Positions 13,495 to 22,293 of a stretch of 37,405 nt of DNA are shown piece by piece. Below the pieces are notes generated by a model, which was not told where the DNA came from, ran no database searches, and saw nothing but the letters and a program-made list of their open reading frames with translations. The position numbers and the translations under genes were made by a program. This stretch comes from a virus. Location: IMG/VR virus record IMGVR_UViG_3300047508_000072, positions 1 to 37,405 of that record, one strand, 5' to 3'. Positions within the stretch are counted from its first letter, which is position 1. Every line of letters starts with the position of its first letter.

Positions 13495-15643
13495 TAAGGT
13501 CCCCAAGAACGCCAAGCTTCGTGACAAGTGGCTGGATAAGCTAGCCAACGAGGACAAGGCGCATCAGGTCTGGCGCAAGCGTGCGAAGCAGGCGGAGGAA
13601 GCCTATTGTGAGTATTCCGAAGAAGCAGCGGCCCCGGCTTTCCCTGTTTACTACCAGACTATCCAGCTTATTCATGGGCGTATTTACGGGCAGCCGCCGA
13701 AGCCTGACGTTCGCAAGCGCCATCCGTCTAGCGCATCGCCTCAGGCCCAAGCAAATGACCCTGCACTGGGCGGCATGGGAGCGCCGAATGGAGCGCCTCC
13801 GGGTCAAGCGCCTGCACCAGCAATGGGTCAGCCTCCAGGACAGCCAGGAGCACAACCTGGAGGGATGGGAGGAGTACCAGTACCAGCACCTCAAGCGGGA
13901 TTGGGAGCAGCGCCTGGCGGACCTAGCGCTGCGGAGGACGACAATACGATAGCGTTGTGTCTGGAACGCTGTCTGTCCTATACGATCGATACCACGCTCT
14001 TTGATCGTGACGCTCATCTTGGCGTGAATGACTTCCTGGTGGCAGGACTCGGTTCTGCCAAGGTCGAGATAGAGACAGAGGTTGAAGAGATTCCGGTCAC
14101 CAATCCCATGACCGGTGAACCGCTCTTGGACGAAGACGGCAAACCCTTACAGCAGGCACAAATTACTGAACAGAAAGTGCATTTGCGGCACTTCTACTGG
14201 GGCCAGTTCCGTTGGGAGCCGTGCAAGGACTGGAGACGTGTAGGCTGGGTGTCTTTCGATCACTACATGACCCGGGACGACATAGAGGACGAGTTTGGGG
14301 TTGACCTCGGAGAAGCGGTTCCCGATAGCGCTAGTACAAGGAGCGGTGAGCAAGGCTCCTCGATGAAGCAGCCGCTCATGAGCAAGTATGAGGCGACGTG
14401 GACGGTCCATGAGATTTGGGACAAGGAGACGAAGCGGCGCATTTGGGTGAGTGACTGTTTTCCGTATCCGCTGGATATTGAAGATGACCCACTAGAACTT
14501 GACCAGTTTTTCCCCTGCCCGCCGCCGATGATGGCGAACGTGAGCACGAAAGAACTAATTCCGAGTCCGGACTACTGGGAATACCAGAGTCTAGTGATTC
14601 ATGCCAGTCAGTTACAAACACGCATCCGGGAGCTGACGAAGCAGCTCAAGAACATCTACTTCTACGATCCGTCGTTTGACCAGCTGAAATCAGCGGTCAA
14701 CGAGTATCCGGATGGGGCTTTCGTCGCTGTCAAGGACATGATTGGCAGGCTAAAAGCTGCTGATACTTCGCAGATAATTGTTCCGTTGCCGATGGCTGAA
14801 AAGGCTGAGGTAATCGACAAGCTCAACCAAGAGTTAGAGATTACTAAGTCCAGAATCTATGAAGTGAATGGTATTGCGGATATTCAACGAGGTGTGAGTA
14901 ACCCCAACGACACGGCGACCGCTCAGCAGATCAAGAATCAATGGGCGGATATCCGTACTGGGCAACGTGTACAGGTGGTTGCTCTCTTCTTCCGCGACAT
15001 CTTCCGCATCATGGCTGAGGTGATTTCCAAGCACTTTGTGAGGAGCCAGATTGAGGCCATGTCTGGTATTGCGCTATCAGACAACCAGATGGCGACGATG
15101 CGCAGTGAGCTGGCTTCCTGCTATGCAATCGATGTGGAATCCGACTCTACGATGGTGCAGAACGATGCGGCCAACCAGGAGCAGACCGAAGGGTTTGTGA
15201 ATGCGTTTACGTCCCTGGCTACTCAAGTCATTCCGGCCGTTCAGCAAGGCTCTCTCCCGGCTGGATTGGCGAAAGAGCTTTTGATGCTCGTGAAAGACTC
15301 GTGGAAGGCTGGCAGACAGTTAGAGCAAGAGATTTCCGCACTTCCGGATACGCTCAAACAGTTGCAAGGCATGGCGCAGCAGAACCAGCAGACCCAGCAG
15401 CAGTTGCAGCAAGCCCAGCAGCAGAACCAGGACTTGCAGAACAAGCTACAACAGGCGGATGCACAGAAAAACGCCAGGGAAGATGCCAAGACCTCGGCCG
15501 ACGTTCAAAAGACGAACGCCGACACCGCGCGGACGATTGCGCAGATTCCAAAGGACAATGCCGATGCTTTGGCAGCCTCGGTTAACGCCAGTCAAGCATC
15601 CCGTCAGGATTTGATGGAAGGAATAGCGACAGGTATCCAATGA
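13487..15643 (+). CDS. portal protein, 718 aa
   Basis: A long portal of the podovirus type. Features: N-terminal WRKRAKQAEEAYCEYSEE, a Gly/Pro/Gln-rich insert at about residues 85-150 (GGMGAPNGAPPGQAPAPAMG), FYWGQFRWEPCKDWRRVGWV, VNGIADIQRGVSNPNDTATA with AQQIKNQWADIRTG, and a Gln-rich coiled tail (QLQGMAQQNQQTQQQLQQAQ). The IADIQRG-ND-ATAQQIK-QW-RIQ type segment is typical of P22-like large portals. ATG 13487 is chosen for its overlap with TerL. The Pro/Gly insert is unusual and may be a flexible loop. The portal forms the dodecameric DNA gate at one vertex. Confidence 0.9.
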   Translation: MVDKVPKNAKLRDKWLDKLANEDKAHQVWRKRAKQAEEAYCEYSEEAAAPAFPVYYQTIQLIHGRIYGQPPKPDVRKRHPSSASPQAQANDPALGGMGAPNGAPPGQAPAPAMGQPPGQPGAQPGGMGGVPVPAPQAGLGAAPGGPSAAEDDNTIALCLERCLSYTIDTTLFDRDAHLGVNDFLVAGLGSAKVEIETEVEEIPVTNPMTGEPLLDEDGKPLQQAQITEQKVHLRHFYWGQFRWEPCKDWRRVGWVSFDHYMTRDDIEDEFGVDLGEAVPDSASTRSGEQGSSMKQPLMSKYEATWTVHEIWDKETKRRIWVSDCFPYPLDIEDDPLELDQFFPCPPPMMANVSTKELIPSPDYWEYQSLVIHASQLQTRIRELTKQLKNIYFYDPSFDQLKSAVNEYPDGAFVAVKDMIGRLKAADTSQIIVPLPMAEKAEVIDKLNQELEITKSRIYEVNGIADIQRGVSNPNDTATAQQIKNQWADIRTGQRVQVVALFFRDIFRIMAEVISKHFVRSQIEAMSGIALSDNQMATMRSELASCYAIDVESDSTMVQNDAANQEQTEGFVNAFTSLATQVIPAVQQGSLPAGLAKELLMLVKDSWKAGRQLEQEISALPDTLKQLQGMAQQNQQTQQQLQQAQQQNQDLQNKLQQADAQKNAREDAKTSADVQKTNADTARTIAQIPKDNADALAASVNASQASRQDLMEGIATGIQ

Positions 15644-16101
15644 TCGTCTACGGCGACGGTTTGCGGGGTTGGTTGGAAGAGAAGTTAGGCTGTGAGATGC
15701 CGGCAGGAACAACGTTTATCGGTTTCATGGTAGGAGAAGAGATTTACTCGGTATGCGGGTTTCATTCGTGGGATGCAGACGATGTGCAGATCAACATCAG
15801 TGCATCCAGAGCGACACTCGGATACTTGAGAGCCATTTTCAGGTATGTATTTGAGCAGTTGAAGTGTGCGCGGGCCACCTGTCATATCCGTGATGACAAT
15901 GAAGCCTCGCAGAAATTAGCCAAGCGTTTAGGCTTTCAATTAGAAGGCATTAAGCGCAAAGCACGAGAAGGCCACGACGTTTTGGTTTATGGGTTACTGA
16001 AAGAGGAATATCATCATGGCAAGTTCACCGAAGCCCCCCACCCCGGTCGATCCGACCAAAGTCATTCAAGCGCAGTCGGATGCGAACCGCGTCAACCGTA
16101 A
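15640..16101 (+). CDS. GNAT-family acetyltransferase, 153 aa
   Basis: The segment GYLRAIFRYVFEQLKCARAT, then CHIRDDNEASQKLAKRLGFQ and EGIKRKAREGHDVLVYGLLK is the GNAT C-terminal half: beta-bulge region, N-x-A-S--LA--LGF motif and a final strand. The enzyme would transfer an acetyl group from acetyl-CoA; the substrate is unknown. GNATs of this type do occur beside phage portal genes. The last 30 residues run past the usual end of the fold and share 86 bases with the next gene in another frame. ATGA overlap with the portal. Confidence 0.82.
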   Translation: MIVYGDGLRGWLEEKLGCEMPAGTTFIGFMVGEEIYSVCGFHSWDADDVQINISASRATLGYLRAIFRYVFEQLKCARATCHIRDDNEASQKLAKRLGFQLEGIKRKAREGHDVLVYGLLKEEYHHGKFTEAPHPGRSDQSHSSAVGCEPRQP

Positions 16102-16675
16102 TACCCCTTTCGGTGACCAGACCTACGGGCCTAACGGACTGACGACCAGCTTGTCACCGGGGATGCAGAACATCTTCGGCAACGTGATGCAGGCGGGTGG
16201 TCAAACGCCACAGCCTTTGCGGCAGGCGAATACCGGTGGGCTACAGAACGCCATCATGAACAAGGTGAGCCAGCGGTATCAGAATCCTAATCAAGGTGGC
16301 ATTCAAAGCATGGGCGGCCAGAAAGGCTCTCAATCGCCGATGCCTGCCGTTGGGGGCACAACCGGTTCGATGAACGGTGCGTTTAACCACATGCTGCAGA
16401 ACATCAATCAAGGCCCGTTCGCTGGAGGTATTGCGGGTGGCATGGGACAGCAGCAGGGCGGCTTGCAGGCTATGGGTCCGGGCGGCGCATTCGGAGGTAT
16501 TAGCGCTGCCTTAAATGGCATGGGTACGCAAATGCCGCCGCAACAGGGCGGCATCTCCGGGCCTAATTTCCCCGGTATGCAAGTGGGCCCTGGTGGTTTG
16601 ATGCCGGGGGCGATGCCTGGAAACGCTCCTATGCAGGGACCGATTAGAGGCTTGCCCGGTATGAGGCCCAGCTAA
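16016..16675 (+). CDS. Gly/Gln/Met-rich virion-associated protein, 219 aa
   Basis: ATG 16016 follows AGAGGA. N-terminus SSPKPPTPVDPTKVIQAQSD, NRNTPFGDQTYG is a common opening of podoviral proteins found right after the portal, then a low-complexity Gly/Met/Gln/Pro region (GGMGQQQGGLQAMGPGG, GLMPGAMPGNAPM). No catalytic motif. It probably belongs to the virion or its assembly. It shares 86 bases with the GNAT gene, a large overlap for this genome. Confidence 0.8.
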   Translation: MASSPKPPTPVDPTKVIQAQSDANRVNRNTPFGDQTYGPNGLTTSLSPGMQNIFGNVMQAGGQTPQPLRQANTGGLQNAIMNKVSQRYQNPNQGGIQSMGGQKGSQSPMPAVGGTTGSMNGAFNHMLQNINQGPFAGGIAGGMGQQQGGLQAMGPGGAFGGISAALNGMGTQMPPQQGGISGPNFPGMQVGPGGLMPGAMPGNAPMQGPIRGLPGMRPS

Positions 16676-17973
16676 TGCCTCCCATCAATCCCGCATTGGC
16701 CGCGTTCAAGCAGCAGGGTCAGCCTCAAACGCTGAGGAACCCCAATGCGGCAGCGAATGCGGCTTACAACCAGCAGCAGGGCCAGAACAACCAGCCTCCG
16801 CCGATGAGTGGATCGCAAGCGGAGACGCAGGCGTGGAATGACAGCCTGGCTCCTCCGCCCCCTCCGGGGTCGAACCCGTATCAGGCCAATATCTCGCCCG
16901 ATATCCTGAACTCGATGCAGCAGTATGCGGATGCGGCGTATAAAGCGTCCACGAGACAGCTTGACCCGCAGTGGCAGAACCAGCAGAGCACCTTCGATCA
17001 GCAAATGGTTGCGCAAGGTCTGCAGCCTGGGTCGCAGGCTTATGACAACGCCTTACAGCAATTCAGCCAGCAGAAGAATGACGCTTATTCTCAAGCGAGG
17101 AATCAGAGTCTCCAGCAGGGTTTGCAGGCGCAAGGTCAAGCTTTCGGGCAAGGTCTGAGCAATTCCCAGCTCGCAAACGAGATTCTGAAAGCGCAGATAG
17201 GTGCGAAAGCCCAATTGGGTGCGGCTCAGGCGTCTGCAGCGGGCAATGTCGGCGCAGCCAATATCAACGCCGATGCGTCGATGGCGAACAACACGGCCAA
17301 TAACTACACCAATCAGCTTTTAGGATTGGGAAACTTAGGGTTGGGCTACAACAACTCGCAGATTTCCGGTTTGAATGCGTTAACCGGAGTCGGTCAGCTG
17401 GGTGTTAATCAACAGAATGCCAATACCGGAGCCAATCAGTCAGATATTTCCAGTCTCTTGGGGCTGTTGAACCAAGGGAATACTACGAGCATGTACAACA
17501 ATTCCCTTCCTGGGCAGTACATACAATCGATGATGCCGCTGATGGGAATGGTGCCGAATGGTGGTGCCGCACCGATCGATGTTACGGGTGCTTACGGGAT
17601 GAATCAGGCCGGCCAGAATGCGCAATATCAAGGGGGTGTGGCGAGTGCCAATGCCACCAACCAAATGGCCGGCCAGTTAGGAACGGCGGCCATCATGATG
17701 ATGATGATGATGTGTTCCAGGGAGCTGAAGGACGATCAGGGCGAGGCGGATACGAAAGAGGCCCTGGAGGCGGTGAAGGCTTTGCCCTTCCATCGCTGGA
17801 AATATAAAGGATCGGAAGATACGCATATCGGAACGTTCGCGGAGGATTTCAATAAAACGCTGGGACTGGGAAACAACCCGTTCATTACCTTGATCGACAT
17901 GATGGGCGTTATTTTGGGATCGGTGCAGGAACTTGCGAAGCGAATTGAATCTCTCGAAGCTGACCGGGCATAA
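16675..17973 (+). CDS. Gln/Asn-rich virion protein with C-terminal peptidase S74 chaperone domain, 432 aa
   Basis: Residues 1-340 are Gln/Asn/Ala/Gly-rich and largely helical with DPQWQNQQSTFDQQMVAQGL and repeated NNYTNQLLGLGNLGLGYNN-type segments. A run of six Met (341-346) precedes CSRELKDD. From there HRWKYKG, HIGTFAEDF, ITLIDMMGVILGSVQELAKR is the pattern of the S74 intramolecular chaperone domain, which trimerises and cuts itself off at its first Ser. S74 domains usually end tail fibres or spikes; here the host protein resembles ejection or head-tail proteins. The predicted cleavage is near Ser348. Start TAATG overlap. Confidence 0.85.
   Translation: MPPINPALAAFKQQGQPQTLRNPNAAANAAYNQQQGQNNQPPPMSGSQAETQAWNDSLAPPPPPGSNPYQANISPDILNSMQQYADAAYKASTRQLDPQWQNQQSTFDQQMVAQGLQPGSQAYDNALQQFSQQKNDAYSQARNQSLQQGLQAQGQAFGQGLSNSQLANEILKAQIGAKAQLGAAQASAAGNVGAANINADASMANNTANNYTNQLLGLGNLGLGYNNSQISGLNALTGVGQLGVNQQNANTGANQSDISSLLGLLNQGNTTSMYNNSLPGQYIQSMMPLMGMVPNGGAAPIDVTGAYGMNQAGQNAQYQGGVASANATNQMAGQLGTAAIMMMMMMCSRELKDDQGEADTKEALEAVKALPFHRWKYKGSEDTHIGTFAEDFNKTLGLGNNPFITLIDMMGVILGSVQELAKRIESLEADRA
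17695..17712 (+). repeat. ATG hexamer microsatellite
   Basis: Six consecutive ATG codons directly before the S74 domain, giving Met341-346. Slippage here would change length without shifting frame. It marks the exact junction between virion protein and chaperone domain. Confidence 0.9.
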
Positions 17974-18676
17974 GTTCGCTCTGCAGTTTTCAGGCGGCAA
18001 GGATTCGCTAGCCTGTTTGCACCTACTTGAACCGGTATGGGATCAGCTCATTGTTTTATGGGGTAATCCAGGAGATGAATTCCCGGAGTTAGCGGAGGAA
18101 GTCAGGAAAATTCCCTGTCAATTGATCGAGGTGAGAGGGAATGCGTTTGAGGATGCTTCACAAGCGTATCCGGTCGATATTTTGCCACTCCGGTGCACGA
18201 TTGTCGGGAGAGCGATACAGCCAGAAAGTGGGACGATCGCGTTGCAGTCAAAGTTTGAGTGTTGTACGAAGAATTTCTGGTGGCCAATGGCGCAAAAGGT
18301 CAAGGAGCTGGGAATTACATTACTGATACGAGGACAACGCAGAAGTGAGTTTTTGAGAGCGCCGATTCTGCCGGGATCAAAGGACGTTTCCGGGGCGGAA
18401 ATCTGGCTACCGATCAACGACTGGACGCAAGAGGATGTCGTTAACTACCTGAAAGGAAAAGGTATAGACTTGCCGAAGTACTACGCTTACATGAGTGCGG
18501 GGCCGAAATGCATGCACTGTACCGCGTGGCTGGCAGACCAGAAAGGCAAGCTGCCTTATTTGCATCGATACCACCCCAAAGTGGCAGTCGAGTACAAGCG
18601 CAGGATGCGACTGATACAGAAAGAACTAGAACTCGGTTTAGAAGAGATTCGCGATACAAGGATTAACCCCTTATGA
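17933..18676 (+). CDS. PAPS-reductase-like PP-loop protein, 247 aa
   Basis: The PP-loop FSGGKDS (residues 19-25) followed by LACLHLLEP, then WGNPGDEFPELAEEVRKI and LIRGQRRSEFLRAPIL, PINDWTQEDVVNYLKGKGID, and GPKCMHCTAWL match the phosphoadenosine-phosphosulfate reductase / ATP-PPase group. Members activate substrates by adenylation; phage homologues have been linked to sulfur metabolism and to DNA modification. A Cys pair CMHC near the C-terminus is present. The start is a TTG (17933 or 17945) inside the S74 gene. The gene sits in the virion block, with no partner such as DndD or iron-sulfur carrier nearby. Confidence 0.85.
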   Translation: MRSELNLSKLTGHKFALQFSGGKDSLACLHLLEPVWDQLIVLWGNPGDEFPELAEEVRKIPCQLIEVRGNAFEDASQAYPVDILPLRCTIVGRAIQPESGTIALQSKFECCTKNFWWPMAQKVKELGITLLIRGQRRSEFLRAPILPGSKDVSGAEIWLPINDWTQEDVVNYLKGKGIDLPKYYAYMSAGPKCMHCTAWLADQKGKLPYLHRYHPKVAVEYKRRMRLIQKELELGLEEIRDTRINPL

Positions 18677-18975
18677 GCGACCTACAAGACGTGCAGGATC
18701 AATTGGCCGACCCGACTGACCCTGACAACAAGAAAAACCAAAAGAATCCGTACCAGCGGAACTTCTTCGATATTTTTTCGGGGTATTCACCGGGTGATCC
18801 ACAAAAGGACAAACAGCTCGGCATGCTGGGCAAGATGATGATGAGCCAGGGCTATACCCAAAACTCGGGTATGGGCGGTGTGCTCTCTCAAATGCTGGGG
18901 GCCTATGTCGGTAACAAGGCCATGATGAATCCGTATAGCTTCAACGGACCTGAAATGACGGGGCCACCGCAATGA
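18673..18975 (+). CDS. hypothetical virion-block protein, 100 aa
   Basis: Disordered charged N-terminus (DQLADPTDPDNKKNQKNPYQ), then LGMLGKMMMSQGYTQNSG, GMGGVLSQMLGAYVG. The middle-to-end segment is clearly related to residues 35-72 of the next protein (about 21 of 38 positions equal), so the two genes are partial paralogues. ATGA overlaps at both ends. Likely an internal virion or assembly factor. Confidence 0.75.
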   Translation: MSDLQDVQDQLADPTDPDNKKNQKNPYQRNFFDIFSGYSPGDPQKDKQLGMLGKMMMSQGYTQNSGMGGVLSQMLGAYVGNKAMMNPYSFNGPEMTGPPQ

Positions 18976-20159
18976 TCGATCCCAATACCGGCCAAACGGT
19001 TTTTGACCAACGCTATGCCGCGTTCCTTGACCCTGCCCAAATGGCACAAGTTCAGGCGCAGCAGGGTCAGGCTGGGCAGTTGGGTCAGCTTGGCCAGGAG
19101 ATGATGAACAAGGGTTACATTCCGAACTCCGGTTTTGGTGGAGCTTTGGCGCAAATGCTTCAAGCCTTCACCGGCATGAAGATGCTGAACAAGTCGAAAG
19201 AGGAGATGCAGCAGGCGTCCCAGGCTCAGTTGGAAGCGGCTAAACAGGCCGCTTTGGCCGAGCGTGCCGCGAAGCGTGAAGACACTAAGTTCATGACGGA
19301 TGAGGAGATTCGTAAAGCCGGTGGCACCGATGAAGCGAAAAAGAAGGTCGATTTGCAATACGCCGATCAAACATCGAGCGCGGAAGCGAAAGCCGCTGCA
19401 GCGAAAGCGCAGGCTCTATTGCCGACCGAAGCACAGAAAATCCAACTGGAGACGCAGGGCAAAATTGCTGCTGCAACAGCCGCAGCCGAAGTAGGCAATC
19501 GCCGCGGGTATGTGGTGGCTGACGCTTCGGGTAATCAGCATGTCATTACGCCTCAGGGCAAGGAGATTTACCAAGCGACTTCTCCGGGTGGTGGAAAGTT
19601 GACACCGACTCAGCAGGAGTTGAACAAGGTGGACGTGAACAAGTTGGAACAGCTGCAGGTGAGAAACCAAGCGGCCCAACAGCTGCAAGGCAACCTGAAC
19701 AACTGGGCGGCGAACTATTTGCAGGTTGATCCGAACACGCTGCAAGGCAAGTCGAAGGAAGAAATTGCCAAGATGATTCAGAGTGTGCCGGTTACCCATG
19801 CCATGGCGGTAAGTCTGAACCCCAATATGGGTGGGTTGGACGCAATTTCTAACGATATCGGCATCAACGCCGCAGGAACCAAACGCGCGACGCCGACCGA
19901 CTCGATTATCGCCGCCGAACAGGCTAATACATTGAGTCGCGGCAACATGCCGGCCAAGAATGCCTCCATCTTCCTCAATCATATGCGGGATATCGAATCC
20001 TTGCAGAAAGACATTAAGGAAACGACCGGTTCCGTATCGAGTCGGCAGGCTCCGGGTACGGGGGCTGTTCCGATGGCATCTCCCGGACCGACTAACCCCG
20101 CTCCTCAAGTTCATTACGTCTATGACCCTGCCTCCGGAAAATTGATCCCGCAGTCATGA
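18972..20159 (+). CDS. internal virion / ejection-type protein, 395 aa
   Basis: N-terminus DPNTGQTVFDQRYAAFLDPA, then Gln/Gly-rich and a segment MMNKGYIPNSGFGGALAQML shared with the preceding gene. The middle is a long Ala/Lys/Gln coiled coil (EEMQQASQAQLEAAKQAALA, SAEAKAAAAKAQALLPTEAQ), then WAANYLQVDPNTLQGKSKEE. Position before the large 686-residue protein and the coiled-coil make-up match podovirus ejection proteins that follow DNA into the cell. No enzyme motif seen. Confidence 0.75.
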   Translation: MIDPNTGQTVFDQRYAAFLDPAQMAQVQAQQGQAGQLGQLGQEMMNKGYIPNSGFGGALAQMLQAFTGMKMLNKSKEEMQQASQAQLEAAKQAALAERAAKREDTKFMTDEEIRKAGGTDEAKKKVDLQYADQTSSAEAKAAAAKAQALLPTEAQKIQLETQGKIAAATAAAEVGNRRGYVVADASGNQHVITPQGKEIYQATSPGGGKLTPTQQELNKVDVNKLEQLQVRNQAAQQLQGNLNNWAANYLQVDPNTLQGKSKEEIAKMIQSVPVTHAMAVSLNPNMGGLDAISNDIGINAAGTKRATPTDSIIAAEQANTLSRGNMPAKNASIFLNHMRDIESLQKDIKETTGSVSSRQAPGTGAVPMASPGPTNPAPQVHYVYDPASGKLIPQS

Positions 20160-22216
20160 GCATCATGGTCGCCACGCCAGACGGTCATACCGCCGAGTTC
20201 CCGGACGGTACGGACCCGACTGTCATTCAGTCGGCGATGGCAAAGCAATTTGGCGCTCCCAAACGAGCACCTCAAGCAATCAATGCCGACCCCACGGCCG
20301 ACATGTCCACGATGGACAAACTCATGGCAGGAGCCGGCCAGGGCGTTTCCTCCGGTGCCGGAGGGATGCTGCAGATGATTGCCCATCATCCGGAGATGCT
20401 GCCTCCCGGACTTGGCAACGCTTTACAGACTTTCGCTCCGGACTTGGGCAAGAACGTTGATGCGGAACTGCAGAAACGGGTAGGCGTAGATAAGCCCCTG
20501 TTGGATACCGGCGCCGGCCAAGTTGGCTCCCTCCTGGGAAACGCGGCTATTACTGCTCCATTGGCTGGTGGCGGCAAAGCCGCAGGTCTCCTAGGAACCC
20601 TCGCCAAAGGCGCACAGATCGGCGCGGGAGGCGCTTTAGCCCAACCCGTCACCTCGGGTGACTACGACACGGAAAAGGCAAAACAACTGGCCACAGGCGC
20701 CGGAATCGGGGCTGGAACCAATACGGCGCTCTATGGGGCTGGAAAGCTCGTTGAGAAGCTCATGCCGGCGAATCTCGGCGGTACGGCTCTCAATGCTTTT
20801 GGAGGTAAGGCCGCTGACACGCCATTCGCTCAGGAAGGGGAGCAGTTAGCCCAACGGACAGGGATAGACTTCACCCCTGGACAAGTCACCGGAAGCAAGG
20901 GCCAGACCGCGCTAGAGAATCGGGTCCGTCAGTTAGCCGCCAGTAGTGACATTGCCGCTCAGGGCGATCAGAAACGCGCGACCCAGTGGGTAGATTACGT
21001 CCATCGCACGATTAACGGCCTAGGAAGCTCAGGAGGCACAACCGGGGAAGTCGGAGAAAGAGTCCAGGGTGTTGTAAAAAACGCCGTAGACGACCTCACA
21101 AACAGCCGTAATAGCCTTGCCGACAAAGAGTACGGCGCTATCCGGGATTTAGTACAGGGCAAGCCAGCGGTCATCCCTCAGAACTACATGCAGACGCTCC
21201 AAGAGCTAGGCCAGCAGTTTGCGGGCGGTCCGGAAGGCTCTGACTACGCCAAACTCTCAAAAACACTGGGAAGCCTGCAGGAAAACGGCCTACAAAACGC
21301 CGATATCTCCACGATGATGAAAACTCGTCGTTTCCTCTCTCAAGTGGCAGGCGGGCAGGTTCAATTAGCCGGAGACACTGGGCGTGGAATGCAGAAGAGC
21401 ATCGCGACTCAATTGCTGGGAGCGATCGACCAGGATTTAGACGCTTCCGCTCAGAAGATCGGCGGTCCCGTTGGTGAATTGTTGCAAAAAGCCAATGCCA
21501 ACTACCGGAATAGCTCTCAAGCAATCGAAGGATTGCAGAATTCTGCCTTAGGCAAAGTCGTCGGGCAGGATTTTGCGAATGCAGTCGGAAACGGGACGTT
21601 CAATCAAATTCCGGGTGAAACCGTCATGCAACGCCTGGGAGCGATGCAGCCGAGTCAGATTGCTACGGCAAAAGGAATCCTGCAGAAGTATTCGCCGGAC
21701 GCTCTTCAGGATATCAAAGCGAATATGGTCGAGAACGCTCTGAAAGCTTCTCAGAACGCCACGGCTTCGGACGGAGCAAACGCGTTAGCCGCACGTCCAG
21801 GCGTGTTCTACAACATGCTGGGTAAGACACCCGATGCTCAACAGAAACTCGCCGCATGGTTTGAGCCGAAAGAACTGAACCAGATGCAGGACGCTTTTGC
21901 GGCGGCGAAACGATTGTCAGATAAGACGGGTACCAACTTTTCGGGAACCGCCTCGGCGATTCAGAGTTACGAATATGCAAGAGCAATAGGCTCTTTGCTC
22001 ATGGGCAACCCCGCTCCGCTCGCAGGACTGACGGGATTGTCACTCAGTGCCAAATCCGTCGCTAAGGTCATGACCAATTCGCAAGGGCGTGCTTTGGTGA
22101 AACAAATGGCCTCTCTTCCTGCCGGTTCCGATCGGGTCCGACAGCTGGCGACCCAGCTGGCCGCCATAGCGGGCACAGAGGAAGTGCAGCAATCCGGACA
22201 GAGTGGACAGCCCTAA
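20156..22216 (+). CDS. large ejection-type internal virion protein, 686 aa
   Basis: Opens with SIMVATPDGHTAEFPDGTDP, a common start in podoviral DNA-transfer proteins, followed by Gly/Ala-rich helices that look membrane-active (GAGQVGSLLGNAAITAPLAG, ATGAGIGAGTNTALYGAGKL) and then long amphipathic helices (GMQKSIATQLLGAIDQDLDA, YRNSSQAIEGLQNSALGKVV). Such layout suits a protein packed inside the head and released to form a channel through the envelope. No lytic transglycosylase motif is visible. ATGA overlap upstream. Confidence 0.78.
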   Translation: MSIMVATPDGHTAEFPDGTDPTVIQSAMAKQFGAPKRAPQAINADPTADMSTMDKLMAGAGQGVSSGAGGMLQMIAHHPEMLPPGLGNALQTFAPDLGKNVDAELQKRVGVDKPLLDTGAGQVGSLLGNAAITAPLAGGGKAAGLLGTLAKGAQIGAGGALAQPVTSGDYDTEKAKQLATGAGIGAGTNTALYGAGKLVEKLMPANLGGTALNAFGGKAADTPFAQEGEQLAQRTGIDFTPGQVTGSKGQTALENRVRQLAASSDIAAQGDQKRATQWVDYVHRTINGLGSSGGTTGEVGERVQGVVKNAVDDLTNSRNSLADKEYGAIRDLVQGKPAVIPQNYMQTLQELGQQFAGGPEGSDYAKLSKTLGSLQENGLQNADISTMMKTRRFLSQVAGGQVQLAGDTGRGMQKSIATQLLGAIDQDLDASAQKIGGPVGELLQKANANYRNSSQAIEGLQNSALGKVVGQDFANAVGNGTFNQIPGETVMQRLGAMQPSQIATAKGILQKYSPDALQDIKANMVENALKASQNATASDGANALAARPGVFYNMLGKTPDAQQKLAAWFEPKELNQMQDAFAAAKRLSDKTGTNFSGTASAIQSYEYARAIGSLLMGNPAPLAGLTGLSLSAKSVAKVMTNSQGRALVKQMASLPAGSDRVRQLATQLAAIAGTEEVQQSGQSGQP

Positions 22217-22293
22217 CACGATGAGACAGGCGTACCCAATCGAGATAAGAGGCATGTTTCGTGTGATGCCTAACGAGATAATCAGGACGAGCA

